The notes under the pieces were generated by a model that was not told the origin of the DNA, did not search any database, and saw nothing but the letters and a program-made list of their open reading frames with translations. Of a stretch of DNA of 64,000 nucleotides, positions 50,276 to 57,932 are shown piece after piece (position 1 is the first letter of the stretch; every line of letters starts with the position of its first letter). This stretch comes from Streptomyces qinglanensis. GTDB lineage: Bacteria; Actinomycetota; Actinomycetes; Streptomycetales; Streptomycetaceae. The DNA lies in assembly GCF_900111245.1 (NCBI RefSeq), contig NZ_FOGO01000002.1:62001-126000 (forward strand), in the 5' to 3' direction. Both the position numbers and the translations under genes were made by a program.

Positions 50276-52393
50276 TCAGCCGTTGCGCTTCCAGCGGGGC
50301 TTGTCCGCGCGGCGGTCCGGGGTGCGGGCGCCGTTGCGGCCGGGGGCGTGGGAGCCACCGGAGCGGTAGTCACCGGAGCGGCCGTGCGGGCGGCGCTCGT
50401 CGCGGCGCTCGCGGCCGTGCGGGCGGTCACCGCTGCGGAAGCCGTCCCGGCGGAAACCTCCGCGGTCACCGCCCTCACGGCGGTCGTCACGGCGGACGTC
50501 GTCGCGACGGAAGCCGCCACCGCCGGAGCCGCCGCGGCCGCCGTCACCACGGCCGCCGTCCCGGCGGTCCCGGTCCCGGTCGCGGCCGTAGGGGCGCTCG
50601 TCCCGGTCGCGGTCCCGGCGGAAGCCACCGCGGTCACCGCCCCGGTCACCGCCCCGGTCGTTCGCACGGCGGTCGCCGCGGTCCCGGTCCCGCCGGTCGT
50701 ACGAGGAGCGTCCGCCGCGGTCCCGGTCCTGGCGCTCGCGGTCGGCCCGCTCGCGGCGCTCGGCCTCCGCCTTCGCCTCGCGGCGTGCCTCCGCGCGGGC
50801 CTCCTCAGCGGCCTGCTCCGCCTCCGCCTCGGCGGCGGCAGCCACGGCGGCCTCCGGGTCGTCGCCGCGCTCCCGCGCCGCACGGGCGGTCAGCAGGGTG
50901 GCCTCCTCGCGGAGTTCCGCTGCGCGCTGCTGGAGCTTCTCGAGCTGACGGTTGAGCTTCTTGGCCTCGCGCTCGGCCTGGCGGGCCGAGTTGGCGGCGG
51001 ACTCGGCCTGGACCTCGGTCAGCGACCGGGCGCCGGTGATGCGGGCCACGTCGTCGTCGAAGACGTCGCCGCGGCCGATGATGTGCCGCGAAGCGTCCAC
51101 GCCCGCGTCCTCCATCAGCCGGAAGATCTGCCGCCGCTGGTGCGGCAGGGCCAGCGAGACGACCGTCCCGGACTCGCCCGCGCGTGCCGTACGGCCCGAG
51201 CGGTGCAGGTAGTCCTTGTGGTCGCCGGCCGGGTCGACGTTGAGCACCAGGTCGATGCCGTCGACGTGGATACCGCGGGCCGCGACGTCCGTGGCGACCA
51301 GGACGTTGACCCTGCCGTCCTTGAAGTCCGCCAGCGTGCGGGTGCGCGCGCCCTGCGTCATGCCGCCGTGCAGCGCGTCGGCGGGCACCCCGGCCTCGCG
51401 GAGCTGCTCGGCGACGCGGTCCGCACCGAGCTGGGTGCGGACGAAGATGATGGTGCGGCCCTTGCGGGCGGCGATGGCGGTGGTGACCGGCGCCTTGTCG
51501 CGCGGCTTCACGACCATCACGTGGTGGGTCATGGTCGTCACCGCGCCCTGCGCCGCGTCCACCTCGTGCGAGACGGGGTCGACGAGGTAGCGGCGGACCA
51601 GGGAGTCGATCTCCTTCTCCATGGTGGCGGAGAAGAGCATCCGCTGGCCGCCCTCGGGCACGAGGTCCAGGATCTCGGTGACCTCGGGCAGGAAGCCCAG
51701 GTCGGACATCTGGTCGGCCTCGTCGAGGATGGCCGTCTCGACGTCGTCCAGCGAGCAGGAGCCGCGGTTGATCAGGTCGCGCAGCCGGCCCGGGGTGGCG
51801 ACGAGGATGTCGACACCGCGTTCGAGCGCGGAGATCTGATTGGCCATCGAGGTGCCGCCGCAGACGACCTTCAGCTTGAGGCCGAGCGTGTCCCCGTACG
51901 GCTGCAGCGCGTCGGAGACCTGCATCGCCAACTCGCGGGTGGGCGTGAGGATGACGCCGCGCGGACGCTTGCGCTGGGTGCGGCCCCCGTGCAGCCGGGC
52001 GAGCAGCGGCAGGCCGAAGGAGAGCGTCTTGCCGGAGCCGGTGCGGCCGCGGCCGAGCACGTCCTTGCCGGCCAGCGCGTCCGGGATGGTGGCGGCCTGG
52101 ATGGGGAACGGCGCGGTCACACCGTTCTGGGCGAGCTTGCGGACGACGGCCTCGGGGAGCCCCAGGTCGCCGAACGTGATCTGCGGCTCGGCGGCCTGGT
52201 CGGCCTGATCGGTCTGGTCGGTCTGATCGGTCTGATCGGTCTGATCGGTCTGGTCGGCCTGGGCAGCCGATTCCGGCGCTTCGTCGGCCGATTCGGGGGT
52301 CTCGGGGGCCGCTGCGGCGACCGCCTCAGCGGTCGGCTCGGTCGGCTCGGGGAAGTCCTCGGGCCGTACGGCGGCAGGGGTGGTGACAGACAT
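50276..52393 (-). CDS. DEAD-box RNA helicase with RGG-rich tail
   Basis: 705 residues. Q motif (ITFGDLGLPEAVVRKL, PFPIQAATIP), Walker A GRTGSGKT, PTRELAMQ, TPGRL, LDEADQM (DEAD), SATM, then domain 2 with IIFVRTQ, VLVATDVAARGIHV and HRSGRTARAG. The N-terminus has a TDQ repeat; the last 200 residues are a coiled segment followed by an Arg/Gly/Asp-rich RNA-binding tail. Acts in RNA remodelling, ribosome assembly or cold adaptation. Preceded by a 790-bp gene-free leader, which may regulate it. Confidence 0.96.
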   Translation of the reverse strand: MSVTTPAAVRPEDFPEPTEPTAEAVAAAAPETPESADEAPESAAQADQTDQTDQTDQTDQTDQADQAAEPQITFGDLGLPEAVVRKLAQNGVTAPFPIQAATIPDALAGKDVLGRGRTGSGKTLSFGLPLLARLHGGRTQRKRPRGVILTPTRELAMQVSDALQPYGDTLGLKLKVVCGGTSMANQISALERGVDILVATPGRLRDLINRGSCSLDDVETAILDEADQMSDLGFLPEVTEILDLVPEGGQRMLFSATMEKEIDSLVRRYLVDPVSHEVDAAQGAVTTMTHHVMVVKPRDKAPVTTAIAARKGRTIIFVRTQLGADRVAEQLREAGVPADALHGGMTQGARTRTLADFKDGRVNVLVATDVAARGIHVDGIDLVLNVDPAGDHKDYLHRSGRTARAGESGTVVSLALPHQRRQIFRLMEDAGVDASRHIIGRGDVFDDDVARITGARSLTEVQAESAANSARQAEREAKKLNRQLEKLQQRAAELREEATLLTARAARERGDDPEAAVAAAAEAEAEQAAEEARAEARREAKAEAERRERADRERQDRDRGGRSSYDRRDRDRGDRRANDRGGDRGGDRGGFRRDRDRDERPYGRDRDRDRRDGGRGDGGRGGSGGGGFRRDDVRRDDRREGGDRGGFRRDGFRSGDRPHGRERRDERRPHGRSGDYRSGGSHAPGRNGARTPDRRADKPRWKRNG
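52196..52258. repeat. 9-bp in-frame tandem repeat, seven copies
   Basis: CTGATCGGT/CTGGTCGGT units encode the (TDQ)n stretch near the helicase N-terminus. Confidence 0.9.
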
Positions 52394-53181
52394 GCGAGTT
52401 GCGACAACCTTCCGGAGTCATTCGGCACGCGCCCATAACTCCGTGAAATTCGCAAAGAACCGCCTCGATGCGGTCAGCCACGGCCGGAGAGAACGCGCCA
52501 CACGGCGCGCTGTGCTGACGGCGCCGGGCAAATGGGATCAAACGATCTACCAGCATACGCGGCTCAGGGAGCAACGCGCAAACGGGCCCCGGCCACGATC
52601 CCCCGGTCGCCGCGCTCCCGCCTCCCCCGCGACTCCGGCCCGCCTGCGGGGCGCGGGATTCCGGTCCGGTTGGGGGCCCGGCTGGGGGCTGGGCTTCCGG
52701 TCCGGCTGGAGGCCGGGCTTACGGGCGGCTGCGGACCGCTGCTGGGCGAGTGTGGACCGTTTCCGGGGGCTTGCGGGGTGCCTCCCGAGAGGATGCAGGT
52801 GTCGAGCGGGTGCCGCGAGCACGCCGCATCCGCTCGGCACCGAGCCGGACGTGTGCCGGGCCGGGCGGCGGCTGGTGGCGTCCCCGGGGGCACTGGTGGC
52901 CCGCCCCTCGCCGTGCGCGAGGCCGCCCGCTCCTCGCCGTGCACGCTGCGAGCATTCCCGGGGGTGCGCGACCGCCGGGAGGGAGGACGGCCGAGGGACG
53001 ACCGCCGGGAGGGGCGGCCTCATGCCGGCCCAGGTCCCCGGCCCCGCCCCGCGGTACGCGCCGCACCGCACCGCACCGCACCGCACCGCACCGCACCAGC
53101 AGAGGGCGCCGCTTCGCCGCCGAGGCCCGCCGTCCGACTGCGCGGGGCACGGGCCCGCCGGGCCGGGCGCGCCGCGCACGC
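52394..53181. other. 788-bp gene-free region upstream of the helicase
   Basis: No frame here has convincing codon usage or motifs on either strand. It contains repeated CCGGTCCGG/GCCGGGCTT elements (52665-52725) and a pentamer repeat, seven copies of CCGCA at 53061-53095. Probably helicase promoter and a long 5' leader. Confidence 0.5.
53061..53095. repeat. 5-bp tandem repeat, seven copies of CCGCA
   Basis: Perfect pentanucleotide microsatellite, unusual in Streptomyces, in the leader region between the helicase and the lipoprotein genes. Confidence 0.9.
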
Positions 53182-53820
53182 TCAGGCCAGACTGGGCTGG
53201 ACCCGGTGGGCGAAGGTGTCGGAGCCTCCGCCGGGTGAGGCCGTGGTCCGGGTCGGCGAGGGCTCCGGATCCGGCTTGGTCGGCGTCGGGCTGGGCGAAT
53301 CGGTCGGCGTACCGGAACCGCCGTCGTGGCCGCCTCCGGCCCCGCCGGAACCGTCGTGGCCGCCGGTCGGGCCCGGCCCGGGGCGGGTCCCGCCGCTGCC
53401 CGACGACGAACCGGACGAGCCGGAACCCTTGGAGGACCCGGTGTCCTCGCCCGAGCCGTCCCCGTCCGCGCCGTCCCGGTCCTCGGAGCGCTTCTTGTCG
53501 TCCTGCTCGCCGCGCTTCGCGTGCTTGCCCTTCTTGTCCCGCTCGTGCTCCCGGGCCTTGCGCCCGTCGGCGCCGCCGTGCGCCCCGCCGCGGGTGTGGC
53601 CCCTCCGGTAGGCGGTACCGTCCAGCCCGCCCTCCGGCTCGGTCGCCCCGCTGTCGTCGTCGGCCCTGCTGCCCACGGGCACGGTGCCCTCACCCGCGTC
53701 GTCGGCGCCCTGCACCGTCATACAGCCGGTGAGAGTGGAAACCGCCGCGAGTATCAGGGCACCCGCGGCCGTCCGTGCGACGACGGTGGGGCTGGGCACG
53801 GCGGTACGGGCTCGGCGCAC
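53182..53820 (-). CDS. Low-complexity lipoprotein
   Basis: 212 residues. Signal peptide with lipobox LTGC (AAGALILAAVSTLTGCM). The mature part is charged (KAREHERDKKGKHAKRGEQDDKKRSEDRD) then Gly/Ser-rich and Thr/Pro-rich (TPTDSPSPTPTKPDPEPSPT), with no folded domain visible; it may be a wall-spanning linker. GTG 53820 has an excellent GCAGGAGG. Function unknown. Confidence 0.82.
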   Translation of the reverse strand: MRRARTAVPSPTVVARTAAGALILAAVSTLTGCMTVQGADDAGEGTVPVGSRADDDSGATEPEGGLDGTAYRRGHTRGGAHGGADGRKAREHERDKKGKHAKRGEQDDKKRSEDRDGADGDGSGEDTGSSKGSGSSGSSSGSGGTRPGPGPTGGHDGSGGAGGGHDGGSGTPTDSPSPTPTKPDPEPSPTRTTASPGGGSDTFAHRVQPSLA

Positions 53821-54004
53821 GGCGGGACCTCCTGCGCGGGACTACAGGCGAGTGCCGTGCCCAACTCCCCATCACCCCAACAGGTCACGCCGCGCGACGC
53901 CCGCGGCGCTCGGCACGGCGCACGCGCGGCCGCCGAGCGCCGCCCCCGGGCCGCACCCTCCGTCCGTCGAAACCGGCCAGAGCGTCACGAAGGGGGGCGT
54001 GCCG

Positions 54005-54520
54005 TCAGCCATAGCCGAGTGCGTGCAGGCGTTCGTCGTCGATACCGAAATGGTGCGCGATCTCGTGGACGACGGTGATCTCGACCTCCTCCACGACTCC
54101 CTCCCGGCCGTTCCGGCCTTCCCGGCCGTTTCCGCCCTCCCGGCCCTCCCGGCCGCCCTCGGCGCCCTGGCCGCCTCCGGCACCCTCGGCATCCCCGGCA
54201 CCCTCGGCATCCCCGGCGCCCCCGGCACCCCGGCCGCTGCCGGTGGCGGCGCCGCTGCCGGTGGCGGATTCCCGCTCGACCATGCGCAGGGTCGGCCCCC
54301 GGTAGACCGTGATGCGGTCGGGCAGGACGCCCGCGTACCACTCACCGCGTTCGGTCAGGGGCGTCCCCTCGTAGAGCCCGAGCAGCTCGGGCTCGTCCGC
54401 CGGGGGCTCGTCCTCGACGAACACCGCGACGTTGTCCATGAGCCTGGTCAGTTCCGGCGGTATCCGGTCGAGGGCTTCTGCCACCAGCTCCTCGAACTCC
54501 TCACGCGTCATCTCCAGCAC
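54005..54520 (-). CDS. Zincin-like metallopeptidase family protein with long insertion
   Basis: 171 residues. Starts MLEMTREEFEELVAEALDRIPPEL and carries VAVFVEDEP, LLGLYEGTPLTERG, LPDRITVYRGPTLRM and the zinc motif HEIAHHFGI (His-Glu-x-x-His), the small single-domain zincin family widespread in actinobacteria. Between RGPTLRMVERE and the zinc helix is a Gly/Ala/Glu/Arg-rich insert of about 50 residues (GDAEGAG and GREGR repeats) absent from typical 110-125-residue members. GTG 54520 or ATG 54511 as start. Confidence 0.87.
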   Translation of the reverse strand: MLEMTREEFEELVAEALDRIPPELTRLMDNVAVFVEDEPPADEPELLGLYEGTPLTERGEWYAGVLPDRITVYRGPTLRMVERESATGSGAATGSGRGAGGAGDAEGAGDAEGAGGGQGAEGGREGREGGNGREGRNGREGVVEEVEITVVHEIAHHFGIDDERLHALGYG

Positions 54521-54842
54521 GTGACCATTGTCGACCCGTGCCCTGGCCGGGGCAGCAGCACGCGCACCGGATTCCTGCGCAGCCCGGTCCCGCAGCCCGG
54601 CGGCCGGGCGGCTGGGGACCCGGGCAGCCGGGCGCCGGAGAGCCGTCTGGCTCCGGAAAGCCGTCGGGCTCCGGAAGAGCGGTCCAGCTCCGGAGCTCCA
54701 GCTCCGGAGCGGGCGAACGGTGCCGGAGGCGGGGCGCGAGCCGCCGCACGCACCCCCGGGCCGTCGAACGCCCGGCACACTCCCGGCACACTCCCGGCAC
54801 GCTCCCGGCATAGGACGCCCCACAAGGGGCATACGCGCCCAC
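54521..54842. other. Divergent spacer with repeats
   Basis: About 320 bp between the metallopeptidase and metallophosphoesterase genes. Contains short duplications (CCGTCTGGCTCCGGAAAG / CCGTCGGGCTCCGGAAG; CACTCCCGGCA three times near 54778-54800). No gene supported. Confidence 0.45.
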
Positions 54843-56417
54843 ATGGCCAGCGTTGTCACCAAACCGTCGCGGATCGCGGGGGGCTGGTTCAAGCAGGTCG
54901 CCGACCGGCTCGCCCACCGGTTCGCCGCCACCACCCGGCGCCCCCACCGGCGCGCCGCGGGGCTGGTGCTCGTGACGCTGCTGGGGGCCTGGCTGGGGCT
55001 GCTCGCCGTGGGCAGCGTGCGGGAACCGGTGGGGCCCGTCGACACGACGATGACGCTGCGCCCCTCCTTCAGCGGCGGCACCAAGATCAACGTCGCGCCG
55101 CTCGGAGCGCTCACGCTGGACAGCCACACGGCACCGCTGCGGCTGGATGTCGACGTCGACGAGCTCGACCAGGAGCGCGCCTCGGCCTTGGTGGACCACC
55201 CGGAGCGGATCGAGGGCCTGCAGGACGAGATCTCGGGCGACGTGCGCTCCGGCGCGCTCGACCTCGGCGTACGCTCCGCGGTCGCGGTGCTGACCGGCTC
55301 CTGCGCGCTGGCCCTCGCCGTCTACCGGCGGCCCCGCCGGGCCCTCGCGGCAGGCGGGCTGTCCCTCGCCCTCCTGATGGCCTGCGGCGCGACCGCGGCG
55401 CTCACCTGGAACCCGAAATCGGTGCTGGAACCGAAGTTCTCCGGGCTGCTGGCGAGCGCCCCCTCGGTGGTGGGCAACGCCCGCAGCATCGCCACCGAGT
55501 TCGACGTCTACCAGCAGGAGCTGGCACGCCTGGTCACCAATGTCACCAAGCTCTACGACGCGGCCTCCACGCTCCCGGCCTACCAGCCGGACCCGTCGAC
55601 CACCCGGGTGCTGCACGTCTCGGACATCCACCTCAACCCCGCCGCCTGGCATATCGTCCGGTCACTGGTCGAGCAGTACAAGATCGACGTGATCATCGAC
55701 ACCGGCGACACCATGGACCACGGCACGGCCCCCGAGAACGGCTTCCTGGAACCCATACCGGACCTCGGTGCCCCGTACGTGTGGGTCCGCGGCAACCACG
55801 ATTCGAAGACCACCCAGAAGGCCATGGAGGAACTGGCCGGCGCGTCCCCCTCGAAGGTGCACGTGCTGGACGGGGGCGAACCGGTCGACGTCGCCGGGCT
55901 GCGGATAGCGGGCTGGGGCGACCCGCAGTTCACCCCGGACCGCTCGGTCGCCGCCGAGGGCGACCCGGCGGAGCGGGCGGAGGGCCGCAGGCTCGCCGGC
56001 GCGCTGCGCTCCCAGCGGGCCGCCGGCTCCCCGGTGGACATAGCCGTGGGCCACAACCCGGTGCTGGCCGAGCAGACCGACGGCCTCGTCCCGCTCGCCC
56101 TCGCCGGGCACACCCACAACCGCAGCACGCGGGTGCTGCCGCACGACACCCGGCTGATGATCGAGGGCTCCACGGGAGGCAGCGGACTGCGCGCGGTCGA
56201 GGGCGAGACGCCGGACAAGGTGCAGGCGTCGGTGCTCTACCTGGACCGGGACAGCAAGCGGCTCCAGGCGTGGGACGAGATCGACCTGGGCGGTCTGGGA
56301 CTGTCCAAGGCGGAGGTGTCCCGCCACCTGCCGGAGGAGATCGAACCGGGCTCCTCGCCGTCCCCGTCGCCCTCCGTGCCGAGCCCGACCGGCACGAGCC
56401 CGGCAACGGGCCGCTGA
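54843..56417 (+). CDS. Membrane-anchored metallophosphoesterase
   Basis: 524 residues. Membrane segments at about 40-60 and two near 150-190, then a calcineurin-like phosphoesterase domain: VLHVSDIHLN (Asp/His), IDTGDTMDHG, WVRGNHDSKTTQ, AVGHNPV and LALAGHTHN, so all dimetal ligands are present. The catalytic part is predicted outside or at the membrane face; substrate unknown. Ends in Ser/Pro-rich tail. ATG 54843; ribosome site weak. Followed by tRNA-Glu. Confidence 0.9.
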   Translation: MASVVTKPSRIAGGWFKQVADRLAHRFAATTRRPHRRAAGLVLVTLLGAWLGLLAVGSVREPVGPVDTTMTLRPSFSGGTKINVAPLGALTLDSHTAPLRLDVDVDELDQERASALVDHPERIEGLQDEISGDVRSGALDLGVRSAVAVLTGSCALALAVYRRPRRALAAGGLSLALLMACGATAALTWNPKSVLEPKFSGLLASAPSVVGNARSIATEFDVYQQELARLVTNVTKLYDAASTLPAYQPDPSTTRVLHVSDIHLNPAAWHIVRSLVEQYKIDVIIDTGDTMDHGTAPENGFLEPIPDLGAPYVWVRGNHDSKTTQKAMEELAGASPSKVHVLDGGEPVDVAGLRIAGWGDPQFTPDRSVAAEGDPAERAEGRRLAGALRSQRAAGSPVDIAVGHNPVLAEQTDGLVPLALAGHTHNRSTRVLPHDTRLMIEGSTGGSGLRAVEGETPDKVQASVLYLDRDSKRLQAWDEIDLGGLGLSKAEVSRHLPEEIEPGSSPSPSPSVPSPTGTSPATGR

Positions 56418-56637
56418 CCAGGCAGGACGACTGGACGGACGACCAGTCCGTCGGCCGAGCAGACGACCGGACCGCCGACCGTGCTGCCGACCGCCCTGCC
56501 GGCCGTGCCGCCGGGAACGGGGAACCGCCCCGCACACCGCCGTCCGGACCCGACATATGTTTTGGCGAACGGTCCGTGCATCCCATATGCTGCCCGAGCC
56601 TGCTGAAGCGCTGTTCAGGCGCACAGTCGGCGGTTTC

Positions 56638-56710
56638 GCCCTCATCGTCTAGTGGCCCAGGACGCCGCCCTTTCAAGGCGGTAGCACGGGTTCGAATCCC
56701 GTTGGGGGCA
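56638..56710 (+). tRNA. tRNA-Glu (TTC)
   Basis: 73 nt. Acceptor GCCCTCA/TGGGGGC, anticodon loop CTTTCAA (TTC), T arm ACGGGTTCGAATCCCGT. CCA not encoded. Its 3' end from 56687 is part of a 79-bp direct repeat. Confidence 0.97.
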
Positions 56711-56765
56711 CCTCTCTCAGCCCCTCTGAGCTGCGAAAACGCGGCCGGAGGGGCTTTTTCTCGTG
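56687..56765 (+). repeat. att-like direct repeat, left copy (in tRNA-Glu)
   Basis: 79 bp running from the tRNA T arm through the terminator stem (AGCCCCTC/GAGGGGCT, then TTTTTC). Identical to 60272-60350 except G at 56730. Confidence 0.95.
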
Positions 56766-57170
56766 TTGACGTGTCAACACCGCGGGGTTGACACCAAGCC
56801 TCTCCGCCCCAGGATTCCGGGGCCGGAGAGCACTCCCGCTCCCGCGGCGACCCCGTTGCTGGAGTGTGTGCAGCAGGTCGTCGCAGAGTTCCTCAGGTCC
56901 GGGTGTTACTCACGGGTCGCCGCAATTGTCCACGCACGAAGCGGCACAAGGTGGACCGTCTCCCTGAACGGTCCCGGGGCGCGGCCGGGAAGGGCGACCG
57001 GAGGCCATGCAGATTGAACCGAAGCAGGTGCACTCGGCGAGCACGGCGTGACCGACGCTGCCAGCACCGGCTATCAGGCGATGTCACCGCTCGCCGATAC
57101 GATGCCCGGAAGGCGCGTCCCACGCCGGGTGACGCAGTCAGATGAACCGAGCAAACACAGGGGGCAGCGA
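56711..57170. other. Left end of the tRNA-Glu island
   Basis: 460 bp without a firm gene. Carries the tRNA terminator, GTTGAC inverted repeats next to the repeat edge, and the promoter for the two-gene module. Short frames here lack support. Confidence 0.5.
56765..56793. promoter_or_regulatory. GTTGAC/GTCAAC inverted repeats at the island edge
   Basis: GTTGACGTGTCAAC (56765-56778) followed by a third half-site GTTGACACC (56787-56795), so TGTCAAC...GTTGACA also pair. They begin exactly where the 79-bp repeat ends. Could be recombinase arm sites or an operator; absent from the right end. Confidence 0.5.
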
Positions 57171-57932
57171 GTGGGCGCGGTCGAGCAGGTATTTCTGGAG
57201 TGTGAGCGCGCTCGTGCGGACGGCGATCTGATCCAGCGGGTGTCGGCGAGCGACAAGGAATACCACTTCCAGAACTGGGTCGGGGAGCGCATTGAAGCGT
57301 GCGGCCTCGCCTACGACGAACCGGGGAGAAACACCTATCCGGACTTCCGGCTCGTCAACCACCCGGAAGGCTACGAGGTCAAGGGCTTGGAGTTCCCCGG
57401 CCGAGAAGCTGACTACGACTCCAACTCCCAGGTTCCTACGGGGAACCACAACGGCCGCGAAGTCTTCTACGTCTTCGGACGCTACCCCAAGGCCGAACGC
57501 GGCGTCGACGAGTATCCAGTCGTCGATCTCGTGGTCTGCCACGGCAGCTTCCTGAACGCCGACACCGACTATGTCCACAAGAACAAGTCATTCCGCGGCT
57601 TCGGCTCCTACGGCGACATATTGATCCGTGACCGGAAAATGTACGTCGTGCCGACGCCATTCGCGCTGGCCGCGGGAACGGCCGGCCTGGCCACACTCAT
57701 CGCACCCGCCGACTACCAGGTGCAGTCGAGCGAGCTCGTCCAGGTGGGCGAGCTGAATCGCGTCGAGATCGATGAGGTACTCGTGTCTTACGAGTTCAAC
57801 ATGCAGACCAACGAGATGGTCACGCACAAGGAGCCGAACCCGAACGCAGGTATCGTGCACCAGTTCCGCGCCTACCGATCGCGTGGAGCGGGTGACACGA
57901 AGACGGTCGCGCTGAAGGAGCCTCGTTCGTGA
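57171..57932 (+). CDS. PD-(D/E)XK nuclease candidate (restriction endonuclease of the island)
   Basis: 253 residues, soluble. Glu39 in a helix (WVGERIEACGL), then Pro57-Asp58 (NTYPDFRLVN) and Glu69-Val-Lys71 (GYEVKGLEF) give the D-x10-E-x-K core of PD-(D/E)XK nucleases. Further on HNGREVFYVFGRYPKAE, YPVVDLVVCHGSFLN and GSYGDILIRDRKMYVVPTPFAL. I cannot name a characterised family. GTG 57171 after GGGGGCAGCGA. Overlaps the methyltransferase by 4 nt (GTGA), so the two are made together. A type-II-like R-M nuclease is the best reading; cleavage site unknown. Confidence 0.75.
   Translation: MGAVEQVFLECERARADGDLIQRVSASDKEYHFQNWVGERIEACGLAYDEPGRNTYPDFRLVNHPEGYEVKGLEFPGREADYDSNSQVPTGNHNGREVFYVFGRYPKAERGVDEYPVVDLVVCHGSFLNADTDYVHKNKSFRGFGSYGDILIRDRKMYVVPTPFALAAGTAGLATLIAPADYQVQSSELVQVGELNRVEIDEVLVSYEFNMQTNEMVTHKEPNPNAGIVHQFRAYRSRGAGDTKTVALKEPRS

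Noticed and set aside
53061..53095. CRISPR-like repeat
   Set aside because: Units are only 5 bp and contiguous without spacers; none of the arrays in the window has CRISPR architecture.
52547..53179. Gene on the minus strand in the helicase leader
   Set aside because: Product is Arg/Pro/Gly-rich without domain, the frame crosses the CCGCA repeat and no ribosome site precedes it.
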